This document shows, one piece after another, positions 1 to 8,867 of a stretch of DNA of 64,000 nt. Numbering within the stretch: position 1 is the stretch's first letter; each line of letters begins with the position of its first letter. This stretch comes from Flavobacterium sp. 245 (GTDB taxonomy: Bacteria; Bacteroidota; Bacteroidia; Flavobacteriales; Flavobacteriaceae). The notes below the pieces were generated by a model. The model was not told where the DNA came from, searched no databases, and worked only from the letters and a program-made list of their open reading frames with translations. The translations under genes were made by a program, and so were the position numbers. Location of the stretch: the NCBI RefSeq assembly GCF_004362055.1, contig NZ_SNXB01000011.1, forward strand, positions 124,001 to 188,000, in the 5' to 3' direction.

Positions 1-2
1 AA

Positions 3-755
3 ACATTAGACGACGGTCATTTTAAATTTTGTATTCCTGTTGAAAAACAAGCCCATTTTGGGTGGATGAATTATGAAGTCAGCATTAAACTCAACTCCCA
101 AATTATTACTTCAAAAGGAAGCTTCATACATCCGCATACCGGAAATTTAGGAATCATTTCTGATATTGATGATACTTTTTTAATCTCCCACACCAACAAT
201 ATTTTTAGGAAAATATACATTTTGCTTTTTAAAAATGTAAATGACCGTAAAGTTTTTAAAGATGTTGTAGCGCATTATCAAGCGTTGAGTTCGGCTGGAA
301 GAAAAAACAAAGAAGAGGTAAATGCATTTTTTTATATTTCGAGCAGCGAATGGAATTTGTACCGTTTTATAGTTCAGTTTACCAAAATACACCATTTGCC
401 GAGAGCAGTAATTTTGCTAAAAGATATTAGAAGAGGAATTACCGATTTTTTCATGAGCGGACGCGGGAATCACGATCATAAATTTGAAAAAATAAAGCAT
501 GTTTTAGAGTTTTATCCCAATCTGAAATATATTCTTTTAGGAGATGATTCGCAGCATGATCCCGTTTTATATGAGCGAATCTGCAAAATATTTCCGGTTA
601 CTGTAATTGCAGTTTATATTAGACAAACCGGCAAAACTCCGAAAGAAGAAGTAAAAAAAATCATGAAAAATATAGAATCGCTTGATGTTGCTATCTGCTA
701 TTTTAAAGAAAGCAGCAAAGCAATTGAACATTCTAAATCTATTGGCATTATTTAA
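3..755 (+). CDS. App1-type phosphatidate phosphatase domain protein (5' end outside window)
   Basis: The reading frame is open to the left edge of the window, so the gene begins upstream; the ATG at 66 is only an internal methionine. The visible 250 residues hold the App1 catalytic domain (DUF2183), a HAD-like phosphatase that in yeast dephosphorylates phosphatidate. The diagnostic DxDxT nucleophile motif is seen as SDIDDTFL early in the domain, followed by SSSEWNLY and the late acidic motif LLGDDSQHDP. The domain is complete at its C-terminus. The substrate in bacteria is not established. It is followed by a large nested palindrome, and the next gene is convergent. Confidence 0.85.
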   Translation, partial: TLDDGHFKFCIPVEKQAHFGWMNYEVSIKLNSQIITSKGSFIHPHTGNLGIISDIDDTFLISHTNNIFRKIYILLFKNVNDRKVFKDVVAHYQALSSAGRKNKEEVNAFFYISSSEWNLYRFIVQFTKIHHLPRAVILLKDIRRGITDFFMSGRGNHDHKFEKIKHVLEFYPNLKYILLGDDSQHDPVLYERICKIFPVTVIAVYIRQTGKTPKEEVKKIMKNIESLDVAICYFKESSKAIEHSKSIGII

Positions 756-756
756 G

Positions 757-967
757 GTTTTGTTTCAAGTTTCAGGTTTCAGGTTTTGATCTGAATGAAT
801 ATTTAACCGCAAAGTACGCTAAGTTTTTTTGGCCTACGAGATTTCATAAAAACGCAAAGTTCGCAAAGCTTTGTCAAAAAAGCTTTGCGAACTTTGCGTA
901 ATCCTTTGTGTGCTTTGCGGTTAAATTTACGCGTCAAGAATACAACTTGAAACCTGAAACCTAAAAC
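757..967. repeat. Nested palindromic intergenic repeat
   Basis: Three nested inverted repeats fill the gap between two convergent genes. The innermost arms, 852-872 and 879-899, are perfect over 21 bp with a 6-base loop. A second pair, 801-814 and 913-926, is perfect over 14 bp. The outermost pair uses GTTTCAGGTTTCA-type sequence near 762-785 and its complement near 944-966. The outermost family recurs at 61187-61258. It could act as a bidirectional terminator, but the layered structure looks like a dispersed genomic repeat. Confidence 0.8.
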
Positions 968-975
968 AAAAGATA

Positions 976-2889
976 TTATGCATTAAAATTGTCAATTTCT
1001 TCCTGAACGATTTCCCAGTCTAATAGAAGTTGTTCCAAATCTTCTTTCTTTTTATTGTATGCAGTAAAAAATGAAGCATCTTCGATATGTTTATCATAAT
1101 TTGATTCTAACATCTTGTCGTCGTGCTGAATGTCTTTTTCTAATTGCTTAATTTGACTTTCAACCTTGCTTAATCTGTTTTGAAGTGCTTTTCCTTTTTT
1201 CTGATCTTCGTACGAGGTTTTATTGCTTTCTTTTGGAGCTGCAGCTTTAGCAACATCTTTTTTCTCTACTTCGCGCATGTTTTCAAGATTGCGCTGTTCT
1301 AAGAAATAATTAATGTCTCCAAGGTATTCTTTGATTTTTTGATCCTTGAATTCGTACACGATATTTGACATTCCTTGAAGAAAATCCCTGTCGTGAGAAA
1401 CCAATAATAATGTTCCGCCAAATTTTTGAAGTGCCGCTTTCAGAACGTTTTTAGATTTGATATCTAAGTGGTTTGTAGGCTCATCCATCAGCAAAACGTT
1501 GATTGGCTGTAACAACAATTTACAAAGTGCCAAACGGTTACGCTCACCTCCAGAAAGTACTTTTACTTTTTTCTCAACGTCATCGCCACGGAACAAAAAT
1601 GAACCCAGCATATCACGAACTTTTGAACGGTTTGTATCTGTTGCTGCATCTTCCATAGTTTGCAGCAAAGTGATCTCTCCGTCTAAATATTCTGCCTGAT
1701 TTTGAGCAAAATATCCTAATTGAACGTTATGCCCTAATTTGATATTTCCTTCGTATTCAAACTCATTTACAAGTGCTTTGATAAAAGTCGATTTTCCTTG
1801 TCCGTTTTGACCAACAAAAGCAATTTTACTGCCTCTTTCAACAAGCAGACTGATGTCTTTCAAAATCGTTTTATCTCCGTAAGATTTCGTTACATCTTCG
1901 GCTTCAATAACTACTTTTCCTGGCTCTTTCGAAACTGGAAACGAAATATTCATTACCGAATTGTCGTCTTCATCAACTTCAATTCTTTCTACTTTATCTA
2001 ATTTTTTAATCAGTGACTGTGCCATAGAAGCTTTTGAAGCTTTTGCACGGAATTTCTCGATTAATTTTTCAGTTTCTTCAATCTTTTTCTGCTGATTCTT
2101 TTGCGTCGCTAATTGCTTTTCACGAATTTCATGACGCAATTCTAAATATTGAGAATAAGGCTTATTAAAATCGTATGCTTTTCCTAACGAAATTTCGATA
2201 GTACGATTGGTAACATTGTCCAAAAACATTTTATCGTGCGATACGATTACTACAACACCCGGATAATTGCGAAGGAAGTTCTCTAACCAAATGATACTTT
2301 CGATATCTAAGTGATTGGTTGGCTCATCCAGAAGCAATACATCATTAGATTGCAATAAAAGCTTTGCAAGCTCAATACGCATTCTCCATCCTCCTGAAAA
2401 TGTTTCAGTCTGGTTATTGAATACTTCTCTTTTGAAACCTAGACCTAAAAGAATTTTTTCTGTATCTCCCACATAATTATAACCTCCAAGAAGGTCAAAA
2501 CGATGCGTGTAATCAGATAAATCTTCGATGATTTGTCCGTATTCTTCACTTTCATAATCGGTTCTCGTAACCAATTGATGATTGATTTCTTCCAGCTTTT
2601 TTTCTACAATTTTGATTTCAGTAAAAGCTTCATAAGCTTCTTCCAATACCGTTCTTCCGTGCTCAAAATCAATATCCTGACGTAAAAAGCCCATTTTGAT
2701 ATCTTTTTCCTGAGAAATAACTCCTGAATCTGGAGCAAAATCTCTTGCAAGCATTTTAAGCATTGTCGATTTACCGGCTCCGTTTTTACCAACAAGACCT
2801 ACGCGGTCGCCGGCGCCTAAACGAAAAGTAACTTCTTCAAATAAATAAGTTCCACCAAAAGAAACGGAAAGATTGTGTATATTAAGCAT
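976..2889 (-). CDS. ABC-F family ATP-binding cassette protein (ribosome-associated type)
   Basis: A soluble 637-residue protein with two ABC ATPase domains and no membrane segments, the hallmark of ABC-F translation factors that act at the ribosomal E site. Walker A motifs are GKNGAGKST (residues 34-42) and GQNGQGKST in the second half; signature motifs are FSGGWRMRIEL and LSGGERNRLAL; both Walker B motifs read DEPTNHLD. The domains are joined by a charged helical linker, and the C-terminus (about residues 540-637) is a lysine/glutamate-rich coiled coil as in the Uup/YheS branch. Whether it is a housekeeping factor or gives antibiotic protection cannot be decided from sequence alone. It is monocistronic, separated from the Ter cluster by a terminator. 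Confidence 0.92.
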   Translation of the reverse strand: MLNIHNLSVSFGGTYLFEEVTFRLGAGDRVGLVGKNGAGKSTMLKMLARDFAPDSGVISQEKDIKMGFLRQDIDFEHGRTVLEEAYEAFTEIKIVEKKLEEINHQLVTRTDYESEEYGQIIEDLSDYTHRFDLLGGYNYVGDTEKILLGLGFKREVFNNQTETFSGGWRMRIELAKLLLQSNDVLLLDEPTNHLDIESIIWLENFLRNYPGVVVIVSHDKMFLDNVTNRTIEISLGKAYDFNKPYSQYLELRHEIREKQLATQKNQQKKIEETEKLIEKFRAKASKASMAQSLIKKLDKVERIEVDEDDNSVMNISFPVSKEPGKVVIEAEDVTKSYGDKTILKDISLLVERGSKIAFVGQNGQGKSTFIKALVNEFEYEGNIKLGHNVQLGYFAQNQAEYLDGEITLLQTMEDAATDTNRSKVRDMLGSFLFRGDDVEKKVKVLSGGERNRLALCKLLLQPINVLLMDEPTNHLDIKSKNVLKAALQKFGGTLLLVSHDRDFLQGMSNIVYEFKDQKIKEYLGDINYFLEQRNLENMREVEKKDVAKAAAPKESNKTSYEDQKKGKALQNRLSKVESQIKQLEKDIQHDDKMLESNYDKHIEDASFFTAYNKKKEDLEQLLLDWEIVQEEIDNFNA

Positions 2890-2957
2890 AATTTTTTGAC
2901 TATTATTACAGGCTGTAAAGGTTTTAAGTACTTTATTTCCTTTACTTTTTGAAAGTG

Positions 2958-2965
2958 CAAAAGTA
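2958..2965 (-). promoter_or_regulatory. Probable -7 element for the ABC-F gene
   Basis: On the minus strand this reads TACTTTTG, a full match to the Bacteroidota -7 consensus TAnnTTTG, about 70 bases before the ABC-F start codon. No convincing TTG element lies 19-21 bases further upstream. Confidence 0.35.
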
Positions 2966-3060
2966 TGACAATTAATTTAAGTTTCGACTGTCTCTGTCCA
3001 AACAAATATTAAGTCCCTTTTATCTTTAAAATTATTTTAAGGCCTCAATTGTAACCATAA

Positions 3061-3100
3061 AAAAACGGATGTAAAATTATTCCATTTTACATCCGTTTTT
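3061..3100 (-). terminator. Rho-independent terminator at the end of the Ter cluster
   Basis: Perfect 17-bp arms (3061-3077 and 3084-3100) with a 6-base loop. The arms carry A and T runs at both ends, so the hairpin could stop transcription in either direction. It lies 20 bases past the TerC stop codon. Confidence 0.85.
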
Positions 3101-3119
3101 ATTTTATATAAAAGTTGTT

Positions 3120-4127
3120 TTATTCTGCGATTTCTTCTTTTGGCTCTGGCAATAAAATGGATAACAATACAGATATCGCTAAAATTCCTCCAATAACAAT
3201 CAAAGAATAAATTGATTCAATGTGATAGAAAGGAGAAATAATCATTTTTACTCCAATAAAAGAAAGGATAATTGCCAATCCGTATTGAAGTTTGCTGAAT
3301 AAGTGAATGAAATTATCCAATAAGAAAAATAATGCTCTTAATCCTAAAATTGCAAAAATGTTAGACGTGTAAAGAATAAATGGATCGTTAGAAATTGCAA
3401 AAATCGCAGGAATAGAATCTACCGCAAACAATAAATCTGTGAACTCAATAACTGCTACAACAACTAAAAGCGGTGTTGCCAGTTTTTTTCCATTTTCGAT
3501 TGTAAAGAATTTATCTCCATCATATTTATCGCTTACGCTAAAAAACTTTCTGATTAATCTTGCACCTCTCGTATTGTTGTAATCTTCCTCATCGTCTTCA
3601 TCACCTGCAGACCAAGATTTGATTCCGGCGTAAACCAAAAACAATCCAAAAGCAGTCATAATCAAGTTAATATCATATTTAAATCCTGACAATCCTGCAA
3701 GGCTTAAAAGTTTATTCAAATACGTCAATTCAATTAAAAATGCGCCTGAGAATATGAAAACAGCTCTTAAAACTAAAGCTCCAATAATTCCCCAAAACAA
3801 TACTTTATGTTTGTTTTGATTGGCAACATCAAAGAATTTAAAAACCAAAATAAAGACAAAAAGGTTGTCTACAGAAAGTGCTTTCTCGATCCAGTACGCC
3901 GATTGAAATTCATAAAATTTTGCGGCTCCCGCATAATAATAAACCAAACCACTAAAAATCATTGCTAAACTGATCCATACTAATGACCATGTTATAGCTT
4001 CTTTGTTACTTACTACGTGACTTTTTTTGTTGAAAATACCCAAATCCAACAACAGCATAATTACTACTGCTATGGCAAAAATTATTATTAATCCTGGGTG
4101 TTCTGAAAAAATAGGGTGTTGATTCAT
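3120..4127 (-). CDS. TerC family integral membrane protein
   Basis: A 335-residue polytopic membrane protein with about nine hydrophobic segments. It matches the TerC/Alx family: an acidic residue sits in the first helix (LLLDLGIFN), followed by the family signature EKALSVDNLFVFILVF, and a later FTDLLFAVDSIPAIFAI carries conserved aspartates in the membrane. Family members are linked to tellurite resistance and, in the Alx/MntC branch, to manganese export or metal loading of secreted proteins. It lies 29 bases after the kinase gene with no terminator between, so it is probably the last gene of the Ter transcript and may be its membrane effector. Confidence 0.93.
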   Translation of the reverse strand: MNQHPIFSEHPGLIIIFAIAVVIMLLLDLGIFNKKSHVVSNKEAITWSLVWISLAMIFSGLVYYYAGAAKFYEFQSAYWIEKALSVDNLFVFILVFKFFDVANQNKHKVLFWGIIGALVLRAVFIFSGAFLIELTYLNKLLSLAGLSGFKYDINLIMTAFGLFLVYAGIKSWSAGDEDDEEDYNNTRGARLIRKFFSVSDKYDGDKFFTIENGKKLATPLLVVVAVIEFTDLLFAVDSIPAIFAISNDPFILYTSNIFAILGLRALFFLLDNFIHLFSKLQYGLAIILSFIGVKMIISPFYHIESIYSLIVIGGILAISVLLSILLPEPKEEIAE

Positions 4128-4156
4128 TTGCTTATTAATTTAGTTTGTTTTAAAAA

Positions 4157-5668
4157 TTATTTATTGGCCATTGTTATCATTATTACTCTGCCTCCTTCTT
4201 CTTTTGAAAGGAGTATTTTTTTGCCGTCTGTGAGTTCAATCATTGTTCCTATTGGAACTTCTTGATCTTCTGTCAAATCTTTTAATGATGTCAATTTTTG
4301 ATTCACAAAAACCCATTTATCATTATAAAAAGTAAAGTATCCAACTGGCACTTTTTGCTCCGGCGAAAGCTTTTCATTTCGGACAATATTACGATTAACA
4401 TGCCACTGAAACAAATATTGATCGTTATAAACCATTAATCTATGATTTTCGGGTTTCCAGACCGTGTCCTGATATTGATAATACAGGTCTAAAACAGGAA
4501 GCGTGCCTCTGTGCGCTGTATTACAAAATGGGCATCTAGGGGTATTTGTATTATCAAAAACATACCATTTTTGCTCACAGGAAATATTGTGGCATTTTTG
4601 CATTAAATCTGTCGTTTTTAATAGTGCAATTTCCCATTCTTCAGCTGTTGGGCGCTGCATCGGGTTATGAAGACCGTCTATAAAAACTTTATCAAATAAG
4701 GTCTTTAAATAAGGTCCCGTAATCGTGTACGGCAATTTATCAATATCTGCCCATGGCAAATCCCATTTAGAAACCTGATTGAGTTTTGGTCTGTTTGTTG
4801 CATCTGTTGGATGTTCAATAAACATGGCCTTCTCTCCCATCGACAATAAATCATCTTTTTCGGTATCGAGATCGTGCACCTTTCCTCCTTTTAATGGATG
4901 CCTGTGCAATAAAAACATATAAATTAAAACTGGCAAAGCATGCAAATCTGTCAATCGATTTGGCAATTTCCTGTTTGGATCGGTTTTGCTCAGGTGTTTT
5001 GTTGAAAGTACTTCGGGCGCGATAAACTCAGCGGTTCCAATTACTTCGGCAGGAAATAATCCGGGAACAACTAATCCGTCCAAATCGATCATACAAGCTG
5101 ATTTCTGAATAGGATCAATAAGCACATTATTATAAGACAAATCAGAATGTGCCAATCCCATAGCATGCATTTTTTTCACGCCACGGCTTAAATTCACACA
5201 AACCTGAAAATAACTCAACCAATCTCCTAATTCAGACTTGGCAACACGAAGCGGAAAAAGCGGATTTCTGAATTTAGAACCTGCAAACCATTTTCCGTTT
5301 TTCTCTTTTCCTTGAATCAAGTCACTGGTTTCATATCCTTTTCTAAAAAAGAATTTAGAATCATAAATTGGAACAATAATTCCCGTAAGGCCATTATATT
5401 CAATAACATCTGTTGGCCATCGGTAAACTTCATTTAAATAATAATCTCCGGCATCTCCATTTTGAATTTGAGCCAAATATTTATTAGTGATTCTCTGAAG
5501 TCTTTCTTTTTGATTAAAATCTAATTTATCTCTAAAAATAGCTACAACATATTTTCTGTCAGGACTAAAATAAACATCCTTTACACCACCGCGCATAGGT
5601 TCGCCATTATCAACAAACTGATAGCTTTTTAAAGGATCGTTAATAGACTTTACTGTTTTAGTACTCAT
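4157..5668 (-). CDS. Atypical Ser/Thr protein kinase of the TerY phosphorylation triad, with C-terminal zinc ribbon
   Basis: A 503-residue cytoplasmic kinase-fold protein. Visible motifs are a glycine loop (GGVKDVYFSPD, about 27-37), the catalytic-loop equivalent HSDLSYNN (174-181, replacing HRDLKxxN), and a metal-binding MIDLDG (193-198, replacing DFG). The usual VAIK lysine is not evident: the strand reads VVAIFRDK (41-48). After the kinase domain comes a CxxxxC...CPFC zinc ribbon (about 355-383) and a further beta-rich C-terminal region. In Ter systems such kinases occur with a PP2C phosphatase and a TerY vWA protein, exactly as here (3-base and 2-base gaps). The likely role is reversible phosphorylation of a Ter component; the substrate is unknown. 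Confidence 0.85.
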   Translation of the reverse strand: MSTKTVKSINDPLKSYQFVDNGEPMRGGVKDVYFSPDRKYVVAIFRDKLDFNQKERLQRITNKYLAQIQNGDAGDYYLNEVYRWPTDVIEYNGLTGIIVPIYDSKFFFRKGYETSDLIQGKEKNGKWFAGSKFRNPLFPLRVAKSELGDWLSYFQVCVNLSRGVKKMHAMGLAHSDLSYNNVLIDPIQKSACMIDLDGLVVPGLFPAEVIGTAEFIAPEVLSTKHLSKTDPNRKLPNRLTDLHALPVLIYMFLLHRHPLKGGKVHDLDTEKDDLLSMGEKAMFIEHPTDATNRPKLNQVSKWDLPWADIDKLPYTITGPYLKTLFDKVFIDGLHNPMQRPTAEEWEIALLKTTDLMQKCHNISCEQKWYVFDNTNTPRCPFCNTAHRGTLPVLDLYYQYQDTVWKPENHRLMVYNDQYLFQWHVNRNIVRNEKLSPEQKVPVGYFTFYNDKWVFVNQKLTSLKDLTEDQEVPIGTMIELTDGKKILLSKEEGGRVIMITMANK

Positions 5669-5671
5669 ACC

Positions 5672-7072
5672 TTAATAAATTATAGCAAGTGTTCTGTCAT
5701 CGTGATTTCCTGGGCTCCAAAAATCCATCCAGTTCGAAAGCTGATTGGCAATTTCAGTATTTTTTTTATCAAAATCAACCTGGATACCATCTTCATTTTT
5801 TCCTTGCAAATCTTCAAAAAACTCGCTCCATTTTTCTATTTTTTCCAAATTTGCTTCAACAACAAATTTAGGATCATAAATTCCGTCAGTCATCAGCACC
5901 AAATAAGAGAAATCTTCAACTAATTTAAAACCAAAACGCGACGGAAATTTTTCGTTATGAAAAATTTCAGGCATCGTTATAAAACGTGTTCCTCCTCCAA
6001 AATCACCAACATCAAGCCAATTCATCAATGTAATTTCAGATCCACTTTTATTTACTAAACCAATAGGACAATCTCCAATTCCAAAAGTCAATACAGCATA
6101 ACCAAACTCATATTTTTTGACCAATGCAAAAATTAAAGTCGCATGGAGATTTTTAAGTTCGGTTTCATTTTTAACAGCAAAATCTTCCAATTTTTGATGT
6201 GCAAAATGAGCCGCTTTTGAAAGATTATCATAAACAAAATGGCTTATTTTTTTTGATATTTCGCTATCTGCTTTTTGATAATAATCTGACACGATTTTAT
6301 CAAATATATTTTCAGTTTTAAAATTTTCCTCCAGATAATCAACAACTGCATTGCAGGCTAATTTTGAACCCATTCTGGATAAACTTGCAGAACCTGCACC
6401 ATCAGAAACAGCCAGAACGCTCCAGCCAGTACTTGCAAAATTTTTGAAAGCGAAATCATCTTCTCTAAAAGATCCAACATTTGCATGGCTTCGGCCTCTT
6501 TTAGATGCTATTACAATATTTTTATCCAAAAAAGTACCTGAAACTGCTTCATTATCTGTTTTCCAAAAAGGAGCATTTTTATCGCTTTCAAGATTTTTCC
6601 ATAATGATTTTGGATCCGGATTTATAATAAGTGTCAGTACTTTTTCATTTAAAACAGCATCTTCAGGCTCTTCCTCAATTCTGAATTCAATTTTTATTTT
6701 TAAATCACCACTTATTTCAGGAATTCCGATTAATTCATCATTTTCATTAAATGTCAGACCAGTTCCTTCTAAACCTTTGACTTCAAAAGAAACAATATCA
6801 TTCCAACCCAATTTTTCGAAATCAATTTTTGCCTGATATTTTTTGTTTACTGTCCCATTTGGAATAGAAACTGACTGCATTATAATATCATCAATTCTAG
6901 TTTTTAACTTCCAATTCTGCATAATCAATTTTTGGTTTTCCTGAATTATTTTTACTGCATTAATATTTTCTTCATCGGCAATAAACTGCTCAAAAAAAGC
7001 CTGTTTATTGGATGTAACATCTATTTTATGCTGTGATAAAAAAGACTGCAGGTATCTTTTTGTGTGTTCCAT
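5672..7072 (-). CDS. PP2C-family protein phosphatase with N-terminal beta domain (TerY triad)
   Basis: The C-terminal two thirds of this 466-residue protein form a PP2C (PPM) phosphatase: GSFREDDF and AVSDGAGSASLSRMGS supply the first metal-binding aspartates, MTDGIYD a later one, and NHDDRTLAIIY the closing DD motif. PP2C enzymes remove phosphate from Ser/Thr using Mn or Mg. Residues about 70-150 form a separate beta-rich segment with a GLTFNENDELIGIPEISG pattern reminiscent of Ig-like (He_PIG) modules, unusual in a protein with no signal peptide. The gene sits between TerY and the kinase with gaps of 2-3 bases, which suggests it reverses that kinase. Confidence 0.87.
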   Translation of the reverse strand: MEHTKRYLQSFLSQHKIDVTSNKQAFFEQFIADEENINAVKIIQENQKLIMQNWKLKTRIDDIIMQSVSIPNGTVNKKYQAKIDFEKLGWNDIVSFEVKGLEGTGLTFNENDELIGIPEISGDLKIKIEFRIEEEPEDAVLNEKVLTLIINPDPKSLWKNLESDKNAPFWKTDNEAVSGTFLDKNIVIASKRGRSHANVGSFREDDFAFKNFASTGWSVLAVSDGAGSASLSRMGSKLACNAVVDYLEENFKTENIFDKIVSDYYQKADSEISKKISHFVYDNLSKAAHFAHQKLEDFAVKNETELKNLHATLIFALVKKYEFGYAVLTFGIGDCPIGLVNKSGSEITLMNWLDVGDFGGGTRFITMPEIFHNEKFPSRFGFKLVEDFSYLVLMTDGIYDPKFVVEANLEKIEKWSEFFEDLQGKNEDGIQVDFDKKNTEIANQLSNWMDFWSPGNHDDRTLAIIY

Positions 7073-7074
7073 TT

Positions 7075-8127
7075 TTATCCCTGCGTTCTGTTGACGTCAA
7101 AGCCTCCTTCTCCACAGCCATAACTTCCTTGATTGCCACACCACGGACATGTACTTATATTTTCGTCGCCAATACAATGAATTTTACTGCAGACACAAAC
7201 TGCAAATGCAACTTGATTACCGCAACAAGGGCAATTTGGACCACCAATAAGCTCATCTGTATTTACTTTGTTGCTGAAATTGCTAGAATCTGCCAATTCA
7301 AAATAAGAATTATCTACCTGATAAGCACCTACAAGCCTATAATTTTTAGAAGCCAATTCAATTCCGGCATAAATTGATTCGGCAAATGTTTTACGGTATT
7401 TCATTAAATAGGGCCTTTTGGTATTTTGGCATTTACCATTCAGAACCACAAAATTATCATCGACATATTGACGGTTTGGCTCTTCTTTAGTAAGGTCTAT
7501 TTTTGAAAGCGTTTCACCATCTAATTTTGCTAATTCAAAACCGCTGGCATTATTTTCAACACTTATACTGCTTGTTTTAATCGAATCGGTTACCCATTTA
7601 AAAAACTCTTTGTACGATTGTACGTTTGTATTTTTAAAATGCAGGACATTATCTGTCAGCTCTCCCAATAATTTTGTATCTGTTTCATTACCAAATGAAA
7701 CAGCAATTAAATTGGCTGTTTTCTGCCAGTTCTGTTTCCATTCGGCAATTGCGGCACGGCTATCATCAGTAGGGACACCGTCTGTAAATAGAAAAACTAT
7801 TGGCTTCCAGTCACCTTTTACCTCATAAGTTGTTTTAACGATATTAGTCCTTAATTCATGCATTAAATGACCTAAACCTTTACTCAATGATGTTCCGCTT
7901 CCAATTGGAAATTTTGGAGGATAAAAACTCACAATTTCCTGCAAAGGTACTAGAGTTCTTGGCTGACCAGCAAAAACGATAATGGAAACAAAAACGGTTT
8001 CAAGCGCATACGGATCGGCTTTTAAAGCCTGAATAATTGTAGCTAAACCTTCTTCAACCTGTTGAATTGGTTCTCCAACCATTGATTCAGAAATATCGAT
8101 TAAGAAATATATCGGTAGTCTTCTCAT
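7075..8127 (-). CDS. TerY-type vWA protein with C-terminal zinc ribbon
   Basis: A 350-residue protein beginning MRRLPIYFLIDISESM. The DISES pattern is the MIDAS metal site of a von Willebrand A domain, completed by TSLSKG and FTDGVPTDD. The vWA domain covers about residues 1-200. After a linker comes a cysteine-rich C-terminus (CPCC, CVC, CPWC within about 295-335), a double zinc ribbon. This is the TerY-C architecture that defines the phosphorylation triad with the adjacent PP2C and kinase genes. It differs from the two other vWA proteins of this cluster, which lack the zinc domain. It probably acts as a Mg-dependent scaffold for the phosphatase and kinase. Confidence 0.87.
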   Translation of the reverse strand: MRRLPIYFLIDISESMVGEPIQQVEEGLATIIQALKADPYALETVFVSIIVFAGQPRTLVPLQEIVSFYPPKFPIGSGTSLSKGLGHLMHELRTNIVKTTYEVKGDWKPIVFLFTDGVPTDDSRAAIAEWKQNWQKTANLIAVSFGNETDTKLLGELTDNVLHFKNTNVQSYKEFFKWVTDSIKTSSISVENNASGFELAKLDGETLSKIDLTKEEPNRQYVDDNFVVLNGKCQNTKRPYLMKYRKTFAESIYAGIELASKNYRLVGAYQVDNSYFELADSSNFSNKVNTDELIGGPNCPCCGNQVAFAVCVCSKIHCIGDENISTCPWCGNQGSYGCGEGGFDVNRTQG

Positions 8128-8128
8128 T

Positions 8129-8380
8129 TTAAAGGAAATTTAATAACATTAAAAAAATAATTAAAAGCAAAACCTGTGTCATATCAACCGCTAAACCAAC
8201 TCCAACCTGAAAAGGCTTTACTATTGTTTTCAAGGAATTAAATATGGGCGAAAAAATACTATTGAAAAAATCAAAAATACTTCGGTACTGCGAATTTAAT
8301 TTGTCTTTATAAGGCAATAATTTTGAATATAAAAACAGCCCAATAATTAGAATCTGAATAAAAATTTTAAGTATATGCAT
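8129..8380 (-). CDS. Small membrane protein of the Ter cluster (YggT-like)
   Basis: An 83-residue protein with a hydrophobic N-terminal helix (about 2-17) and a hydrophobic C-terminal helix (about 62-83) joined by a basic and polar stretch. The second half (FSPIFNSLKTIVKPF, then AVDMTQVLLLIIFL) resembles the conserved pattern of YggT-family proteins, but I cannot confirm membership. Its start codon overlaps the stop of the preceding gene by one base (TAATG), and the TerY-C gene follows after one base, so its translation is tightly coupled to Ter genes. Function unknown. Confidence 0.7.
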   Translation of the reverse strand: MHILKIFIQILIIGLFLYSKLLPYKDKLNSQYRSIFDFFNSIFSPIFNSLKTIVKPFQVGVGLAVDMTQVLLLIIFLMLLNFL

Positions 8381-8865
8381 TATGAAATTGCTTTAATTAG
8401 TTCATTTGCTATTTCTTCAAAAACCTGCTTTTCATCAGCGTTTAATTTTTGCGATCCATATACCGAAATACCATTATTTACTGTCATATAATTGATCGAA
8501 AAAGAAGCTCCATAACATTTATTGCTGCCCTTAAACGGAATTGAATGTCTTACTTTGATGTACATGCAATTTTTACGTATCAAGGCGTCGTCAATATAAA
8601 AATCACTCTGTACGTACTTATTAAGCAATGTAAGTCTGGCTTTTTCAAGCGAAAAATTAAAGGCTTCTCCAGTTTTCAAACAAATGTTCAAACTGTCGAT
8701 ATTCATGTTTTCTAATTTTTCCTCCGGCGTAAATTTGTGAACAACTTCGTGAGTAGTAGTAGAACCATAAGAACTTCTGTTGCTGCTGTATGACGAATTA
8801 TCGGCTTTTTGCACAATATGTATAATTATACCAACAATAGAAATTATAAATGAAAGTACTTCCAT
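8380..8865 (-). CDS. Membrane-anchored protein of the Ter cluster, unknown function
   Basis: 161 residues. An N-terminal hydrophobic helix (about 2-19) is followed by a serine- and tyrosine-rich linker (SSYSSNRSSYGS) and a soluble domain of about 110 residues with mixed alpha/beta character. I do not recognise the domain. It starts 2 bases after a TerY gene and overlaps the next small membrane gene by one base, so both are probably made together and may form one membrane complex with the vWA proteins. Anchoring is inferred from the single helix; orientation is not clear. Confidence 0.7.
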   Translation of the reverse strand: MEVLSFIISIVGIIIHIVQKADNSSYSSNRSSYGSTTTHEVVHKFTPEEKLENMNIDSLNICLKTGEAFNFSLEKARLTLLNKYVQSDFYIDDALIRKNCMYIKVRHSIPFKGSNKCYGASFSINYMTVNNGISVYGSQKLNADEKQVFEEIANELIKAIS

Positions 8866-8867
8866 AA

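Noticed and set aside
6351..6836. 161-codon open frame on the plus strand opposite the PP2C gene
   Set aside because: It lies wholly antisense to a clear PP2C gene, has serine/proline-rich translation typical of antisense frames, and no family resemblance.
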